Part shown: piece by piece, positions 34,877-43,025 of the stretch
How positions within the stretch are numbered: the stretch's first letter is position 1
Layout of the letters: the number at the start of each line of letters is the position of its first letter
Assembly: GCA_963802905.1 (NCBI GenBank)
Contig: CAWDKH010000008.1
Coordinates: 432,088-496,087 of the forward strand
From: DASQFQ01 sp963802905
Lineage (GTDB): Bacteria > Actinomycetota > Thermoleophilia > Solirubrobacterales > Solirubrobacteraceae
Direction: 5' to 3'
Length of the DNA stretch: 64,000 nt
Position numbers and translations under genes: made by a program
Notes under the pieces: generated by a model
Told to the model about the DNA's origin: nothing
The model's input: only the letters and a program-made list of their open reading frames with translations
Databases searched by the model: none

Positions 34877-35551
34877 ATGGTGCTCTTCGCCGGTCCGATC
34901 GTCATCCAGTGGTACTGGATCCCGATCTTCATCTTCGTGACCTTCGTCCTGCCGGCGCTCACGGTCGGTGTCATCTCCGAGTTCTTCCTCCGGGCCCGGT
35001 CGGGACCGCGCACGTGGGCGAAGCGAGGCCGGATGTGGGGGGTCGTGGCCGTCACCCTGGTGCTGCTGTCGCTCGTCTTCGACGTGGCGCTCCCGAAGCT
35101 GCAGGACGGCCGCGAGGCGCGGGCCACCACTCGCGCGTTCGACTTCACGCCGCACGAGCCGGGACCGCTCCCCGCTCTGTTCACCGTCCAGGCCGTGAGC
35201 GGCACGCAGAGCCCGCCGAGGCTGGAACGCCACTACCTGATCGGTTCGAGCGGCGCGACCGCCCTTGAGCAGCGGCCGAGGGGGCGCCTCGTGGCGCAGG
35301 ACGGCCGGTGCGCACTCGCGGAGCTCAGCCCCAAGCCGCGCTTCCGGTGCCGCGAACTGCGTACGCCCGGGGGCATCTCGGTGTTCTTCTCCGCGTTTCC
35401 CAGTCAGTTCCCCCGCCGTACGGCGTTCGCCGTGCTCGACGGCACCCTCGTGCGGCTGACCTTCGAGCCAATGCCCGAGGAGTACGCCCTCGCCTACTTC
35501 GACTCGCTGCGGCCGGTCGACAAGGACGACGTCGGGTTCACGCGGGCCTGA
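34877..35551 (+). CDS. Unknown membrane protein, tandem paralogue 1 (WYW/YFDSLRPVD family)
   Basis: A 224-residue protein that I do not recognise. It begins MVLFAGPIVIQWYWIPIF, has two membrane helices (about residues 8-33 and 55-72), then an extracytoplasmic domain with conserved FDFTPHEPGPLPALF, two Cys about 20 residues apart (DGRCALAEL and RFRCREL) that may form a disulphide, and a closing AYFDSLRPVDKDDVGF. Two paralogues follow directly. The shared start (LFAGPI..EWYWGP) and end blocks define a small family. 18 bp downstream of pepA. Confidence 0.7.
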   Translation: MVLFAGPIVIQWYWIPIFIFVTFVLPALTVGVISEFFLRARSGPRTWAKRGRMWGVVAVTLVLLSLVFDVALPKLQDGREARATTRAFDFTPHEPGPLPALFTVQAVSGTQSPPRLERHYLIGSSGATALEQRPRGRLVAQDGRCALAELSPKPRFRCRELRTPGGISVFFSAFPSQFPRRTAFAVLDGTLVRLTFEPMPEEYALAYFDSLRPVDKDDVGFTRA

Positions 35552-35555
35552 TCGA

Positions 35556-36239
35556 GTGACACGAGCTCTCGCCGGCCCGATCTTCACGGAGTGGTACTGG
35601 GGCCCGCTCTTCTTCCTGTACTTCTATACGCCGATCCTGCTCGGCGCTGCCCTGTTCGTCGACCACCTCGTCGAGCGGCGCCGCGGACCGCGGCGGCTCC
35701 GCCCGCGGGTAATGCTGGTCGCCGGTGTCTACGTCGCCGCCGTGCTGCTGATCTTCGGTCTCCCGGACCTGCGCGGCGACGACCGCCCCGAGGTCGAGAC
35801 GGTGAGCCGGCTCGACTTCACGCCCTACGCGCCGGAAGCGCTGCCGCCGCCGTTCCGCCAGAACGACGCGCGGACCGGCGACCCGTTCGGCAGGCCCGTG
35901 CTGATGACCATCCTCGGCCTCGAGGACGGCGGCCTCATGCACGCCTATCAGCAGCGCCGCGCCGGTGGGCTCTCGCTCCAGAACGGTCGCTGCCGGCTGA
36001 CGAGGCTGGCCGTGACGGCGAAGAGCTACGACGCCCCATGCCGCGAGCTGCATACACGGCAAGGGACCAAGGTGTTCGTCGGTGTACAGCAGGGGGCCAC
36101 CGGCGCCTTCGCGTTCGCGCTGCTCGACGACACGCTGGTCCAGCTCGAGGGCTCCCAGCCCGATGACCGCGACCTGCTCGCCTACTTCGACTCGCTGCGC
36201 CCGGTCGACCAGGACGAGCTCGAGCTCACGCGGAGCTGA
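35556..36239 (+). CDS. Unknown membrane protein, tandem paralogue 2
   Basis: A 227-residue protein starting at GTG 35556. It has the same plan as its neighbour: ALAGPIFTEWYWGPLFF, two membrane helices, LDFTPYAPEALPPPF, a Cys pair (NGRCRLTRL and DAPCREL), and AYFDSLRPVDQDELEL at the end. The middle has MHAYQQRRAGGLSLQNGRC, which is the region where paralogue 3 is cut. Spacing to both neighbours is 3-4 bp, so the three form a tight operon that arose by tandem duplication. Confidence 0.7.
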   Translation: MTRALAGPIFTEWYWGPLFFLYFYTPILLGAALFVDHLVERRRGPRRLRPRVMLVAGVYVAAVLLIFGLPDLRGDDRPEVETVSRLDFTPYAPEALPPPFRQNDARTGDPFGRPVLMTILGLEDGGLMHAYQQRRAGGLSLQNGRCRLTRLAVTAKSYDAPCRELHTRQGTKVFVGVQQGATGAFAFALLDDTLVQLEGSQPDDRDLLAYFDSLRPVDQDELELTRS

Positions 36240-36242
36240 TCA

Positions 36243-36689
36243 ATGACGCTCTTCGCCGGCCCGGTGTTCCCCGAGTGGTACTGGGGCCCGATCCTCTTCG
36301 CGATCGTCTACGGGCCGGTGCTCACGGTTGCCGCCTTCGGGGCCGACATCGCCGTGCGCCGCTGGGTACGCCCGCTGAGCTGGCCGCAGCGCGGGTGGCT
36401 GTGGGCCGCTGTGATCGGGGGCGGCGTCGTGCTGATCCTCGTCATCGGCGCGGTGAGGGAGAACGTGCGCTTCAACCGTGAGGCGAGCGCCGCCGCGGCC
36501 GCCATCGACTTCCAGCCCTACGAGCCGAAGCCGCTCCCGCGCCCGTTCACCGAGGAGCGCGTCGTGGCCGACGACAACTGGACCCGCCCCGCGCTGATCA
36601 GCCGCTACGGCGCGGGGCCCGGCGCCTACGCGACCGCGTTCCAGCAGCGACCGGTGGACAAGGACGACATCGACTTCAAGCGCGGCTGA
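36243..36689 (+). CDS. Unknown membrane protein, tandem paralogue 3 with internal deletion
   Basis: A 148-residue version of the same family, starting MTLFAGPVFPEWYWGPIL with two membrane helices and IDFQPYEPKPLPRPF. At AYATAFQQR the sequence jumps straight to PVDKDDIDFKRG, the end block of the family; about 75 residues including both Cys are missing relative to paralogue 2. The reading frame is kept, so this is an in-frame deletion rather than a sequencing slip. The resulting protein keeps the membrane anchor but lacks most of the outer domain. Confidence 0.68.
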   Translation: MTLFAGPVFPEWYWGPILFAIVYGPVLTVAAFGADIAVRRWVRPLSWPQRGWLWAAVIGGGVVLILVIGAVRENVRFNREASAAAAAIDFQPYEPKPLPRPFTEERVVADDNWTRPALISRYGAGPGAYATAFQQRPVDKDDIDFKRG

Positions 36690-36703
36690 TACAGAATGGC
36701 CGC

Positions 36704-37837
36704 ATGGACTTCGACCTCTCCGACGACCACGAGCTGATCCGCCGCACCGTCCGCGACTTCGCCGAGGGCGAGGTGGCGCCGGTGGCCGAGGCGCTGGATC
36801 GCGAGAAGCGCTTCCCGTACGAGATCGTGGCCAAGCTCGGCGAGCTGGGGCTCATGGGCATCCCGTTCCCGGAGGAGTACGGCGGCTCCGGCGGTGACAC
36901 GCTCGCCTACGCGATCGCGGTCGAGGAGCTCACGCGCGTCGACTCCTCGGTGGCGATCACGATGTGCGCGCACACGTCGCTGGGCACGCAGCCGATCTAC
37001 CTGTTCGGCTCGGAGGCGCAGAAGCAGGAGTGGCTGCCGGATCTGACGGCGGGCCGCAAGCTCGGCGCGTTCGGGCTGACCGAGCCGGAGGCGGGCTCCG
37101 ACGCCGGCAACGTCCGCACCCACGCGAAGCGGGACAACGGCGACTGGGTGATCGACGGCGCCAAGCAGTTCATCACCAACGCGGGCACCGACATCTCCGG
37201 CGTCGTCTGCATCACCGCGCGGACCGGCGCGGACGAGATCTCGAACCTGATCGTCGCCAACGGCACACCCGGCTACGAGCAGGGCGAGCCGTACCGCAAG
37301 ATGGGCTGGAACGCGTCGGACACGCGGCCGCTGACGTTCACGGACTGCCGGGTGCCGGAGGAGAACCTGCTCGGGCCGATCGGCCAGGGCTTCAAGCAGT
37401 TCCTGCACATCCTCGACATCGGCCGCATCGGCGTCGCCGCGATGGGCGTCGGGCTCGCGCAGGGCGCGCTGGACGAGGCACTCAAGTACGCGAAGGAGCG
37501 GCGCGCGTTCGGCAAGCCGATCTCGAAGTTCCAGGCGATCCAGGGCAAGCTCGCCGACATGGCGACGGAGATCGAGGCGGCGCGGCTGCTGACCTACAAG
37601 GCGGCGCGGCTCAAGGACGCGGGCCGCAACTTCACCCTGACCGCCGCCCAGGCCAAGCTCAAGACCGGCCGGCTCGCCGTGCGCTGCGCCGAGGAGGCCG
37701 TGCAGATCCACGGCGGCTACGGCTACATCGAGGAGTACCCCGTGTGCCGCATGTACCGCGACGCCAAGATCCTCACCATCGGCGAGGGCACCGACGAGGT
37801 CCAGCAGATGGTGATCGCGAGGGCGCTGGGCGCCTAG
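36704..37837 (+). CDS. Acyl-CoA dehydrogenase (short-chain type)
   Basis: A 377-residue dehydrogenase beginning MDFDLSDDHELIRRTVRDFA. Family blocks: GAFGLTEPEAGSDAGNVRT, VIDGAKQFITNAGTD, QFLHILDIGRIGVAAMGVGLAQGAL, RRAFGKPISKFQAIQGKLADMATEIEAARLL (in parts) and IHGGYGYIEEYPVCRMYRDAKILTIGEGTDEVQ with the catalytic Glu in GEGTDE. Resembles butyryl/short-branched-chain enzymes, fitting the isobutyryl-CoA theme, but substrate is not proven. Only 14 bp after paralogue 3. Its stop overlaps that of the convergent GGDEF gene by 4 bp. Confidence 0.94.
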   Translation: MDFDLSDDHELIRRTVRDFAEGEVAPVAEALDREKRFPYEIVAKLGELGLMGIPFPEEYGGSGGDTLAYAIAVEELTRVDSSVAITMCAHTSLGTQPIYLFGSEAQKQEWLPDLTAGRKLGAFGLTEPEAGSDAGNVRTHAKRDNGDWVIDGAKQFITNAGTDISGVVCITARTGADEISNLIVANGTPGYEQGEPYRKMGWNASDTRPLTFTDCRVPEENLLGPIGQGFKQFLHILDIGRIGVAAMGVGLAQGALDEALKYAKERRAFGKPISKFQAIQGKLADMATEIEAARLLTYKAARLKDAGRNFTLTAAQAKLKTGRLAVRCAEEAVQIHGGYGYIEEYPVCRMYRDAKILTIGEGTDEVQQMVIARALGA

Positions 37838-38874
37838 GCGATCACGCGGTCGGCGAGCCGCTCGGCCCGCCGCGTCTTGGCGCGGTAGAGGTCGGCGTCC
37901 GCGGCGCGGTGCAGGTCCTCGGCGCACAGGCCGTCGACCGGGAGGGCGGCAGTGCCGATCGACGCGGCGGCGACGCCGCCGAGCCGCTGCTCGAGCCGCG
38001 CCGCGGCGGCGCGCAGCTCGCCCGGGCCGGCTTCTGGGAGCAGGACCGCGAACTCGTCGCCGCCGAGGCGGCCGAGCACGTCGGAGGGGCGCAGGTCGGC
38101 AGCGAGCGCGGCAGCCACCGCGCACAGGAGGTCGTCGCCCGCCGCGTGCCCGCGCGTGTCGTTGACGCGCTTGAAGTTGTCGAGGTCGAGGACGATCAGC
38201 CCGAGCGGACGGCCGTCGTGGCGCATGTGGGCGGAGAGCTCGGCCGCGAAGCGCTCGGTGAAGCCGCGGCGGTTGAGCGCGCCCGTCAGCGGGTCCGAGC
38301 GCGAGAGTGTCTGCAGCTCGCCGCGCTGGCGCTCGCGGTTGACGGCCTGGGAGACGCCCATGACCGTCGCGGTGGTCAGGATCGCGGAGAAGACGGCGAG
38401 CGTCTCTGCCGTCGCGTGGCCGCCGAGCAGCGCGGCGCCGAGGTAGCCGAGCACGGACAGGGCGCCGGTGGCGGCCACCGATCGGGGCGGATAGGACAGC
38501 GCCGCGAAGATCAAGGGCAGGAAGAACGTGGCGCGCAGCGGGCTCCAGTCGCCGCCGTCGCTCGCCACGACGAGCGCGATCAGCGCGACGTCGGCGGTGG
38601 TCCAGGCGAGGAAGAACGGCTCGCGCCAGCGCGAGCGCACGATGGCCGGGGCGGGCAGCCGCGACAGCACGTAGGCGCCGAACACCGCCACGCCGAGGAG
38701 AACGAGGATCTGCGTGCGGTTCGGCCGGTCCCAGGTGGCGAAGGCGTAGCCGGCCACGACCAGCGCGACGACATAGGTCAGCCACGCGCCGTCGCGAACG
38801 GATCGCTCCCGGAACTGCAGGAACGATGGGTCGGCCTCTGGGGTGGTCCACCAGCGCGCCATTTGGAGGATCAT
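37834..38874 (-). CDS. Membrane GGDEF diguanylate cyclase
   Basis: A 346-residue protein. The N-terminal half has about six membrane helices (residues 28-175, MASE-like sensor region). A GGDEF domain follows: LSRSDPLTGALNRRGF, LIVLDLDNFKRVNDTRGHAAGD, and the intact active site GRLGGDEFAVLLPE. The inhibitory I-site RxxD is present five residues before it (RPSDVLGRLGGDEF), so product feedback is expected. It should make c-di-GMP from GTP at the membrane. No EAL domain. Signal sensed is unknown. Confidence 0.93.
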   Translation of the reverse strand: MILQMARWWTTPEADPSFLQFRERSVRDGAWLTYVVALVVAGYAFATWDRPNRTQILVLLGVAVFGAYVLSRLPAPAIVRSRWREPFFLAWTTADVALIALVVASDGGDWSPLRATFFLPLIFAALSYPPRSVAATGALSVLGYLGAALLGGHATAETLAVFSAILTTATVMGVSQAVNRERQRGELQTLSRSDPLTGALNRRGFTERFAAELSAHMRHDGRPLGLIVLDLDNFKRVNDTRGHAAGDDLLCAVAAALAADLRPSDVLGRLGGDEFAVLLPEAGPGELRAAAARLEQRLGGVAAASIGTAALPVDGLCAEDLHRAADADLYRAKTRRAERLADRVIA

Positions 38875-38927
38875 CGGCAGAACTGCCTGACAGTTGAGCG
38901 CGGACGCGCCCGGCTACGGTGCTGGGG

Positions 38928-40202
38928 ATGCGCGTGCTCGCCGTCTGGGCGGTCCTCTTCGCCGCCTACGCGGCCACGCTCGGGATCGACGCCGTGGGCG
39001 GCAAGGACTACGCGGGCGACGAGCCACGCAATCTGCTGACCGCCGAGTCGATCGTCTCCGACTTCGACATCGACCTCGACGACGAGTTCGCCACGCGCGC
39101 CTACGCGGGTTTCCATCGGGCAACCCTGCGGCCGGAAGGGTCGGTGGTGCTCGGCCGCCGGCTCGAGCCCCAGGGGTTCGGCTTCGCGCTGCTGATCTCG
39201 CCCGCCTACGCGCTCGGCGGGCCACAGGGCGTCGAGCTGTTCCTGGCCGCGATTGCGGCGCTCGGGTTCGCGCTCGGCGCCCTGGTCGCGAGGCGGATCG
39301 TGCCCGAGCCGTGGGCGAGCGGCGCGGCGTTGCTCGTCGGGCTCTCGCCGCCGGCGCTCGCGCACGCAACCACCGTCTACCCCGACCTGATGGCGGGCAC
39401 GATGCTCGCCGGCGCGGTGCTGGCCGCGCTGCGGGTGCGCGAGCGACCCGACCTCCTGAGCGCGGTGGTCGGTGCGACGCTGCTCGCGCTGCTGCCGTGG
39501 CTGGGGCCGAAGTTCCTGCTGCCGGCGGCGCCGGTGGCGATCGCGCTCGTGCGCTGGACGGCGCGGCGCGGGCGCCGGACGGCAGCAATCGCGGCCGCCG
39601 AGATCATGGTCGCGTCGCTGGTGGTCTACGCGACGATCAACGACCGCTTGTACGGCGGCCTGGTGCCGTCGGCGGTGGCGGCGTCGGGCGCCCCGGCGAC
39701 CGGAGCCGACTCGCCCGGCGACTACCTCGAGCGAATCCCCCGGCTCGCGGCGCTGTGGATCGACCGCGACGTCGGGCTGCTGCGCTGGGCGCCGGTGCTC
39801 GCGCTCAGCGTCTTCTCGGTATGGCTGCTGTGGCGCTCGCGCCGCACCCACATCGCGCGCGTCTCGGCCGAGCGCGGCGAGGCCGAGATCGCGGCCGGCC
39901 TGTCGCTGCTCGTCTGCGGAGCGGTCGTGCTGGTCGCGGCGTTCGCTGCCCCGACGCTGGCGGGCGAGTGGTTCCCGGCCCGCCACCTCATGGCCGCCTT
40001 CCCGATCGCCGCCGCCCTGGCGGCCTGGGGCCTGCGCCACGCGCCGCGCACCGGCGCGGTTCTGGGTGCGCTGACGCTTTTGTGCTCGGCGTGGCTGGTG
40101 ATCGCGCTGGCGTTCGGGAGTGCCAACGGGTGGGTGCACCCGGGGGTGGATGCGCCGTATGGGCCGGGGGTTCGTGTTCTGCCGCGGTTCGGTGATCCCT
40201 AA
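38928..40202 (+). CDS. Polytopic membrane protein, GT-C glycosyltransferase-like
   Basis: A protein of about 424 residues with around ten hydrophobic helices. The ATG at 38928 has GGGG immediately upstream and starts MRVLAVWAVLFAAYA; a GTG three codons earlier is possible. The first extracytoplasmic loop has acidic residues (GGKDYAGDEPRNLL) in the place where GT-C polyprenyl-phosphate-sugar transferases carry their catalytic Asp/Glu, and AGEWFPARHLMAAFP late in the chain is also like this class. Probably transfers sugars from lipid carriers outside the membrane; acceptor unknown. A short AACTG-CCTGA-CAGTT palindrome lies upstream at 38881-38895. Confidence 0.65.
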   Translation: MRVLAVWAVLFAAYAATLGIDAVGGKDYAGDEPRNLLTAESIVSDFDIDLDDEFATRAYAGFHRATLRPEGSVVLGRRLEPQGFGFALLISPAYALGGPQGVELFLAAIAALGFALGALVARRIVPEPWASGAALLVGLSPPALAHATTVYPDLMAGTMLAGAVLAALRVRERPDLLSAVVGATLLALLPWLGPKFLLPAAPVAIALVRWTARRGRRTAAIAAAEIMVASLVVYATINDRLYGGLVPSAVAASGAPATGADSPGDYLERIPRLAALWIDRDVGLLRWAPVLALSVFSVWLLWRSRRTHIARVSAERGEAEIAAGLSLLVCGAVVLVAAFAAPTLAGEWFPARHLMAAFPIAAALAAWGLRHAPRTGAVLGALTLLCSAWLVIALAFGSANGWVHPGVDAPYGPGVRVLPRFGDP

Positions 40203-40342
40203 GCGAACGTCAACTGCGGCTGGGTAGGGGTGAGGTTCGGGGGGCGGGTGTGGTCACCTGGTGGCAACTACTCCCACCAAGTGACCACACCCCCGCCACC
40301 GACACCCAAACCCTCTCCCTCAATGCCGCCGTTGACGTTCGC
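40203..40342. repeat. 140-bp nested palindromic structure between convergent genes
   Basis: Outer arms GCGAACGTCAAC (40203-40214) and GTTGACGTTCGC (40331-40342) are exact complements 116 bp apart. Inside, 40243-40264 (GGCGGGTGTGGTCACCTGGTGG region) pairs almost perfectly with 40274-40297 (CCACCAAGTGACCACACC then CCGCC) around a 9-nt loop. The strands between are G-rich on one side and C-rich on the other, so the whole interval can fold into one long hairpin on either strand. It lies exactly between the ends of two convergent genes, so it may be a bidirectional terminator, but its size suggests a repetitive palindromic element. Confidence 0.75.
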
Positions 40343-40360
40343 CGGCGGCGCCACAACCGA

Positions 40361-41359
40361 CTAGCTGGTCGCCTCCGCCTGCTGATCCGGCCGCGCGGCC
40401 TCGCCTGCCTCGACCGCCCCGCGAGCCAGGATCGCGCTCGCGGCGCTCGCAGGGTCGAGCCGCCGGGCGACGACCTCGTCGAGCAGCTCCTGGACCTCGG
40501 GGTCTTCCTCAAGCGACGCCTCCAAGGCGCGGCGCAGGCGGACCGTGGCGAGGCCGAGGACCTCGTTCATGAGGTTGCGGCGGCGGCGCTCGGCCAGCAG
40601 CCCCCCGGACTCGACGAACTCCCGGTGCTCGGCGAGCTTCTCCGCCAGCAGCTCGACGCCCTCGCCGCGGTGGGCCTCGGTCTTGATGATCGGGACCGGC
40701 CAGTCGCCCTGCGGCGCGAGCGAGAGCACGCCGCGGATCTCGCGCACCATCGTGTCCGTCAGCGGGTGGTCGGACTTGTTGACCACGATCACGTCGGGGA
40801 TCTCCATGACGCCCGCCTTGAGCGCCTGGATCGAGTCGCCCGAGCCCGGGATCAGCACGAGCACGACGGAGTCGGCGTGGTCGATGACGTCGACCTCGGC
40901 CTGGCCGACGCCGACGGTCTCCAGGAACACGTCGTCCTTGCCGGCGGCGTCCATCAGCAGCGCGGTCTGCAGCGCCGCCTCGGCCAGCCCGCCCAGCGCG
41001 CCCCGCGTCGCCATCGAGCGGATGAAGACGCCGGGGTCGAGGAAGTGCTCGGTCAGACGGATGCGGTCGCCGAGCAGCGCGCCGCCGCGGAACGGCGACG
41101 ACGGGTCGATCGAGAGCACCGCCACCTCGCGGCCGGCCGCGCGCCGATGCTTGATCAGCGCGCCGATCAGCGTCGACTTGCCGGCGCCCGGGGGGCCGGT
41201 GAAGCCGACGATGGCCGCGTTGCCCGTCTTCGGATAGACCTCGCGGACGAGCGCCCAGCCCTCGGGATCGTCGTCCTCGACCAGCGAGATGCCTCGCGCG
41301 AGCGCGCGCTTGTCGCCGGCGAGCAGGCGCTCGGCGAGGGAGGGCTTCTCATCGGCCAT
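40361..41359 (-). CDS. meaB: MeaB/ArgK-family GTPase, acyl-CoA mutase chaperone
   Basis: A protein of about 332 residues. The G3E-type P-loop is VGFTGPPGAGKSTLIGAL, followed by VLSIDPSSPFRGGALLGDRIR, FIRSMATRGALGG, FLETVGVGQAEVDV and VVNKSDHP. MeaB proteins load cobalamin on, and protect, B12 mutases such as the IcmA/IcmB pair at 24.7-27.2 kb; the gap of 13 kb means they are not one operon. ATG 41359 (MADEKPSLAERLL) is chosen; an upstream extension of 40 residues is Arg/Ser-rich and unlikely. Confidence 0.94.
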   Translation of the reverse strand: MADEKPSLAERLLAGDKRALARGISLVEDDDPEGWALVREVYPKTGNAAIVGFTGPPGAGKSTLIGALIKHRRAAGREVAVLSIDPSSPFRGGALLGDRIRLTEHFLDPGVFIRSMATRGALGGLAEAALQTALLMDAAGKDDVFLETVGVGQAEVDVIDHADSVVLVLIPGSGDSIQALKAGVMEIPDVIVVNKSDHPLTDTMVREIRGVLSLAPQGDWPVPIIKTEAHRGEGVELLAEKLAEHREFVESGGLLAERRRRNLMNEVLGLATVRLRRALEASLEEDPEVQELLDEVVARRLDPASAASAILARGAVEAGEAARPDQQAEATS

Positions 41360-41387
41360 CGGGCGGCGAAGAATACGATCAGCCCCG

Positions 41388-42057
41388 ATGGACACCCTGC
41401 TCGAACAGGTTCGGAGAGCCGAGGTCCGCGGTGCTCCGGCCCCCCTGGGCGGCGGCCCGCTGGCGCTCCTGCGCTTCATGCGGGCCCACGGACTGCTGAC
41501 CTTCGGCTACGCGCGGCTGATCGTCCGCTGGGCGTGGCTGAAGCTGCGCTGGCGCGGGCGGCTGCAGACCGACGGGCTGTGCTTCATCGGCCCCGGCGTC
41601 ATCTTCGAGATCGGCAAGGGCGCCCGGGTCAAGCTCGGCCGCTGGTGCTGGATCGGCCACGGCTCCAAGATCCGCGCCCACGAGGGCGAGGTCGAGATCG
41701 GGGCGAAGACCGTGATGGGCCAGGAGTGCACGATCTCCGCCTTCCAGCACGTCAGCGTGGGGCGCGAGTGCATCGTCGCCGACCGCGTGATGCTGATCGA
41801 CTTCGACCACGGAGTCGTGGAAGTCGAGCGGCCCATACGGCTGCAGGGCATCTATAAGCGCGACGTCCGAGTGGGCCACAACTGCTGGATCGGCTACGGC
41901 GCATGCATCCTCCGCGGCACCACCGTCGGGGACAACTCGGTCATCGGGACGAGCTCGGTGGTCACCAAGAACCTCCCGGCCAACGCGGTCGGCCGCCGGC
42001 CAGCCCGCCCGCATCCTGAGGATGCGAGACGAGCCGGAGACGCTGCACTGGCAATAG
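41388..42057 (+). CDS. Hexapeptide-repeat acyltransferase (frameshift near end)
   Basis: About 223 residues joined. It starts MDTLLEQVRRAEVRG at ATG 41388. The left-handed beta-helix repeats are obvious (IGPGVIFEIGKGARVKLG, CWIGHGSKI, VEIGAKTVMGQECTI, VRVGHNCWIGYGACI, TTVGDNSVIGTSSVV) and resemble WbbJ/galactoside-type O-acetyltransferases that modify surface sugars. A catalytic-type His lies in DFDHGV. One extra base near 41991 shifts the frame; the corrected ending reads GQPARILRMRDEPETLHWQ before TAG at 42057. Divergent from meaB, 28 bp apart. Confidence 0.8.
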
Positions 42058-42064
42058 TCACCCC

Positions 42065-42126
42065 GCGGGTTTCGCCCTCTGGGCGAACACCCGCAAGGGA
42101 ACCTGGCCCCCTGGGCCAGCGTTCCC
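42065..42126. terminator. Two tandem hairpins between convergent genes
   Basis: GCGGGTTTCGCCC/GGGCGAACACCCGC (42065-42094) and GGGAACCTGGCCC/GGGCCAGCGTTCCC (42097-42126) each fold into a 12-13 bp stem with one bulged base. A partial third copy of CTGGGCCAGCGTTCCC follows at about 42132-42148. They sit between the acyltransferase stop and the end of the RPF gene and can act as a bidirectional terminator. Confidence 0.7.
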
Positions 42127-42156
42127 GGCCTCTGGGCCAGCGTTCCCCGGCCGGCG

Positions 42157-42801
42157 TTACCCGCAGACCGGCCAGGGCTGCGCGCCGCGCTGGGCGTACA
42201 GCTTCGCTGCCATCGCGTCCTGGACGGACTCGGGCGCAGCCGCCGGATCACCGGCGCCGCCGAGCTCGCGCCAGGTCTGGCGGGAGAACTGGTACTTGCC
42301 GCGGTAGCGACCGCTCGACGAGACCGCGGTCGGGTCGCCGCCGGACTCGCACTGGGCGATCTTGGCGAGCGCGCCGGAGCCGGACGAGCCGGTCGACTGC
42401 GTCTGCGTCTGTGTCTTGGCGGGCGCCGAGGACGCCGAGATGCCGAGGCTCCCGAGCGTCGCCGGACCGGCGATGCCGTCGACGGCCAGGCCATGGTTGC
42501 GCTGGTAGTTGCGGATCGCGCGCCGCGTGACCGGTCCGATGACGCCGTCGGCGGACACGCCGAGCGCCTGCTGGAGCGCCACGACGCCGGAGGCGGTCGC
42601 GGTCTTGCCACTGCTGGCGGCGGGTCCGTCAGCGGCCACCGCGCCGCCGGCGGCGAGGGTCATGGCCGCGAGCAACGCGGCGCCACCGCCACGGCCGGCG
42701 CGCTTGCGCCGTGCCTGCCGCGCGGCGTCCGCGCGCCGGCGCCGCGAGGCGCTGAGCGACGCGAGCCACGGGCCCGGGTTCGCAGGATCGATGAAGGGCA
42801 C
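42157..42801 (-). CDS. Resuscitation-promoting factor-like muralytic protein
   Basis: About 214 residues. GTG 42801 is chosen because AGGAGG lies five bases upstream; a GTG two codons earlier would overlap that site. A basic N terminus (SRRRRADAARQARRKRAGR) leads to a membrane/signal segment (GGAALLAAMTLAAGGAVAA, about 38-58). Then a peptidoglycan-binding domain (LQQALGVSADGVIGPVTRRA, NHGLAVDGIAGPATLGSLG), a Gln/Thr/Ser linker, and a C-terminal RPF/transglycosylase domain: IAQCESGGDPTAV with the catalytic Glu, GKYQFSRQTWRELGG, and PWPVCG with the partner Cys. It cleaves wall peptidoglycan. Controlled by the c-di-AMP riboswitch directly upstream. Confidence 0.92.
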   Translation of the reverse strand: MPFIDPANPGPWLASLSASRRRRADAARQARRKRAGRGGGAALLAAMTLAAGGAVAADGPAASSGKTATASGVVALQQALGVSADGVIGPVTRRAIRNYQRNHGLAVDGIAGPATLGSLGISASSAPAKTQTQTQSTGSSGSGALAKIAQCESGGDPTAVSSSGRYRGKYQFSRQTWRELGGAGDPAAAPESVQDAMAAKLYAQRGAQPWPVCG

Positions 42802-42820
42802 TGCCACCTCCTGGGGTCTC

Positions 42821-42970
42821 GATGCCTACGGGGTTAGCTGTCGGGCTCGCGCTAAGACCTGCGCTACGCCGGCATCACCGGCGATTCGCCCCGGGCGCCG
42901 TAGCGCCAGTGGGTCCCCCGTTCCCCGCCACTGGTTCGGCAGGGATTCGGCTCGTGTTCAGTTGAAGAAG
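42821..42970 (-). ncRNA. ydaO/yuaA-type c-di-AMP riboswitch
   Basis: On the minus strand the conserved ydaO blocks occur in order: GAGCCGAATCCCTGCC at the 5' side, CGGGGGACCCA in the centre, GGGGCGAATCGCCGG, and the 3' hallmark GAGCCCGACAGCTAACCCC followed by GTAGGC. It ends about 20 bp before the RPF start. In Streptomyces this riboswitch class lowers expression of RPF cell-wall hydrolases when c-di-AMP is high, so the same control is expected here. Exact 5' boundary is estimated. Confidence 0.92.
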
Positions 42971-43025
42971 GCGAGCACTATAGGCACATAACTCCGCGGA
43001 ATGCAGCCAGATCTCGCCAACATCC

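Noticed and set aside
38881..38895. AACTG-CCTGA-CAGTT palindrome before the GT-C gene as an operator
   Set aside because: Five-base arms are too short to separate from chance; noted only within the gene entry.
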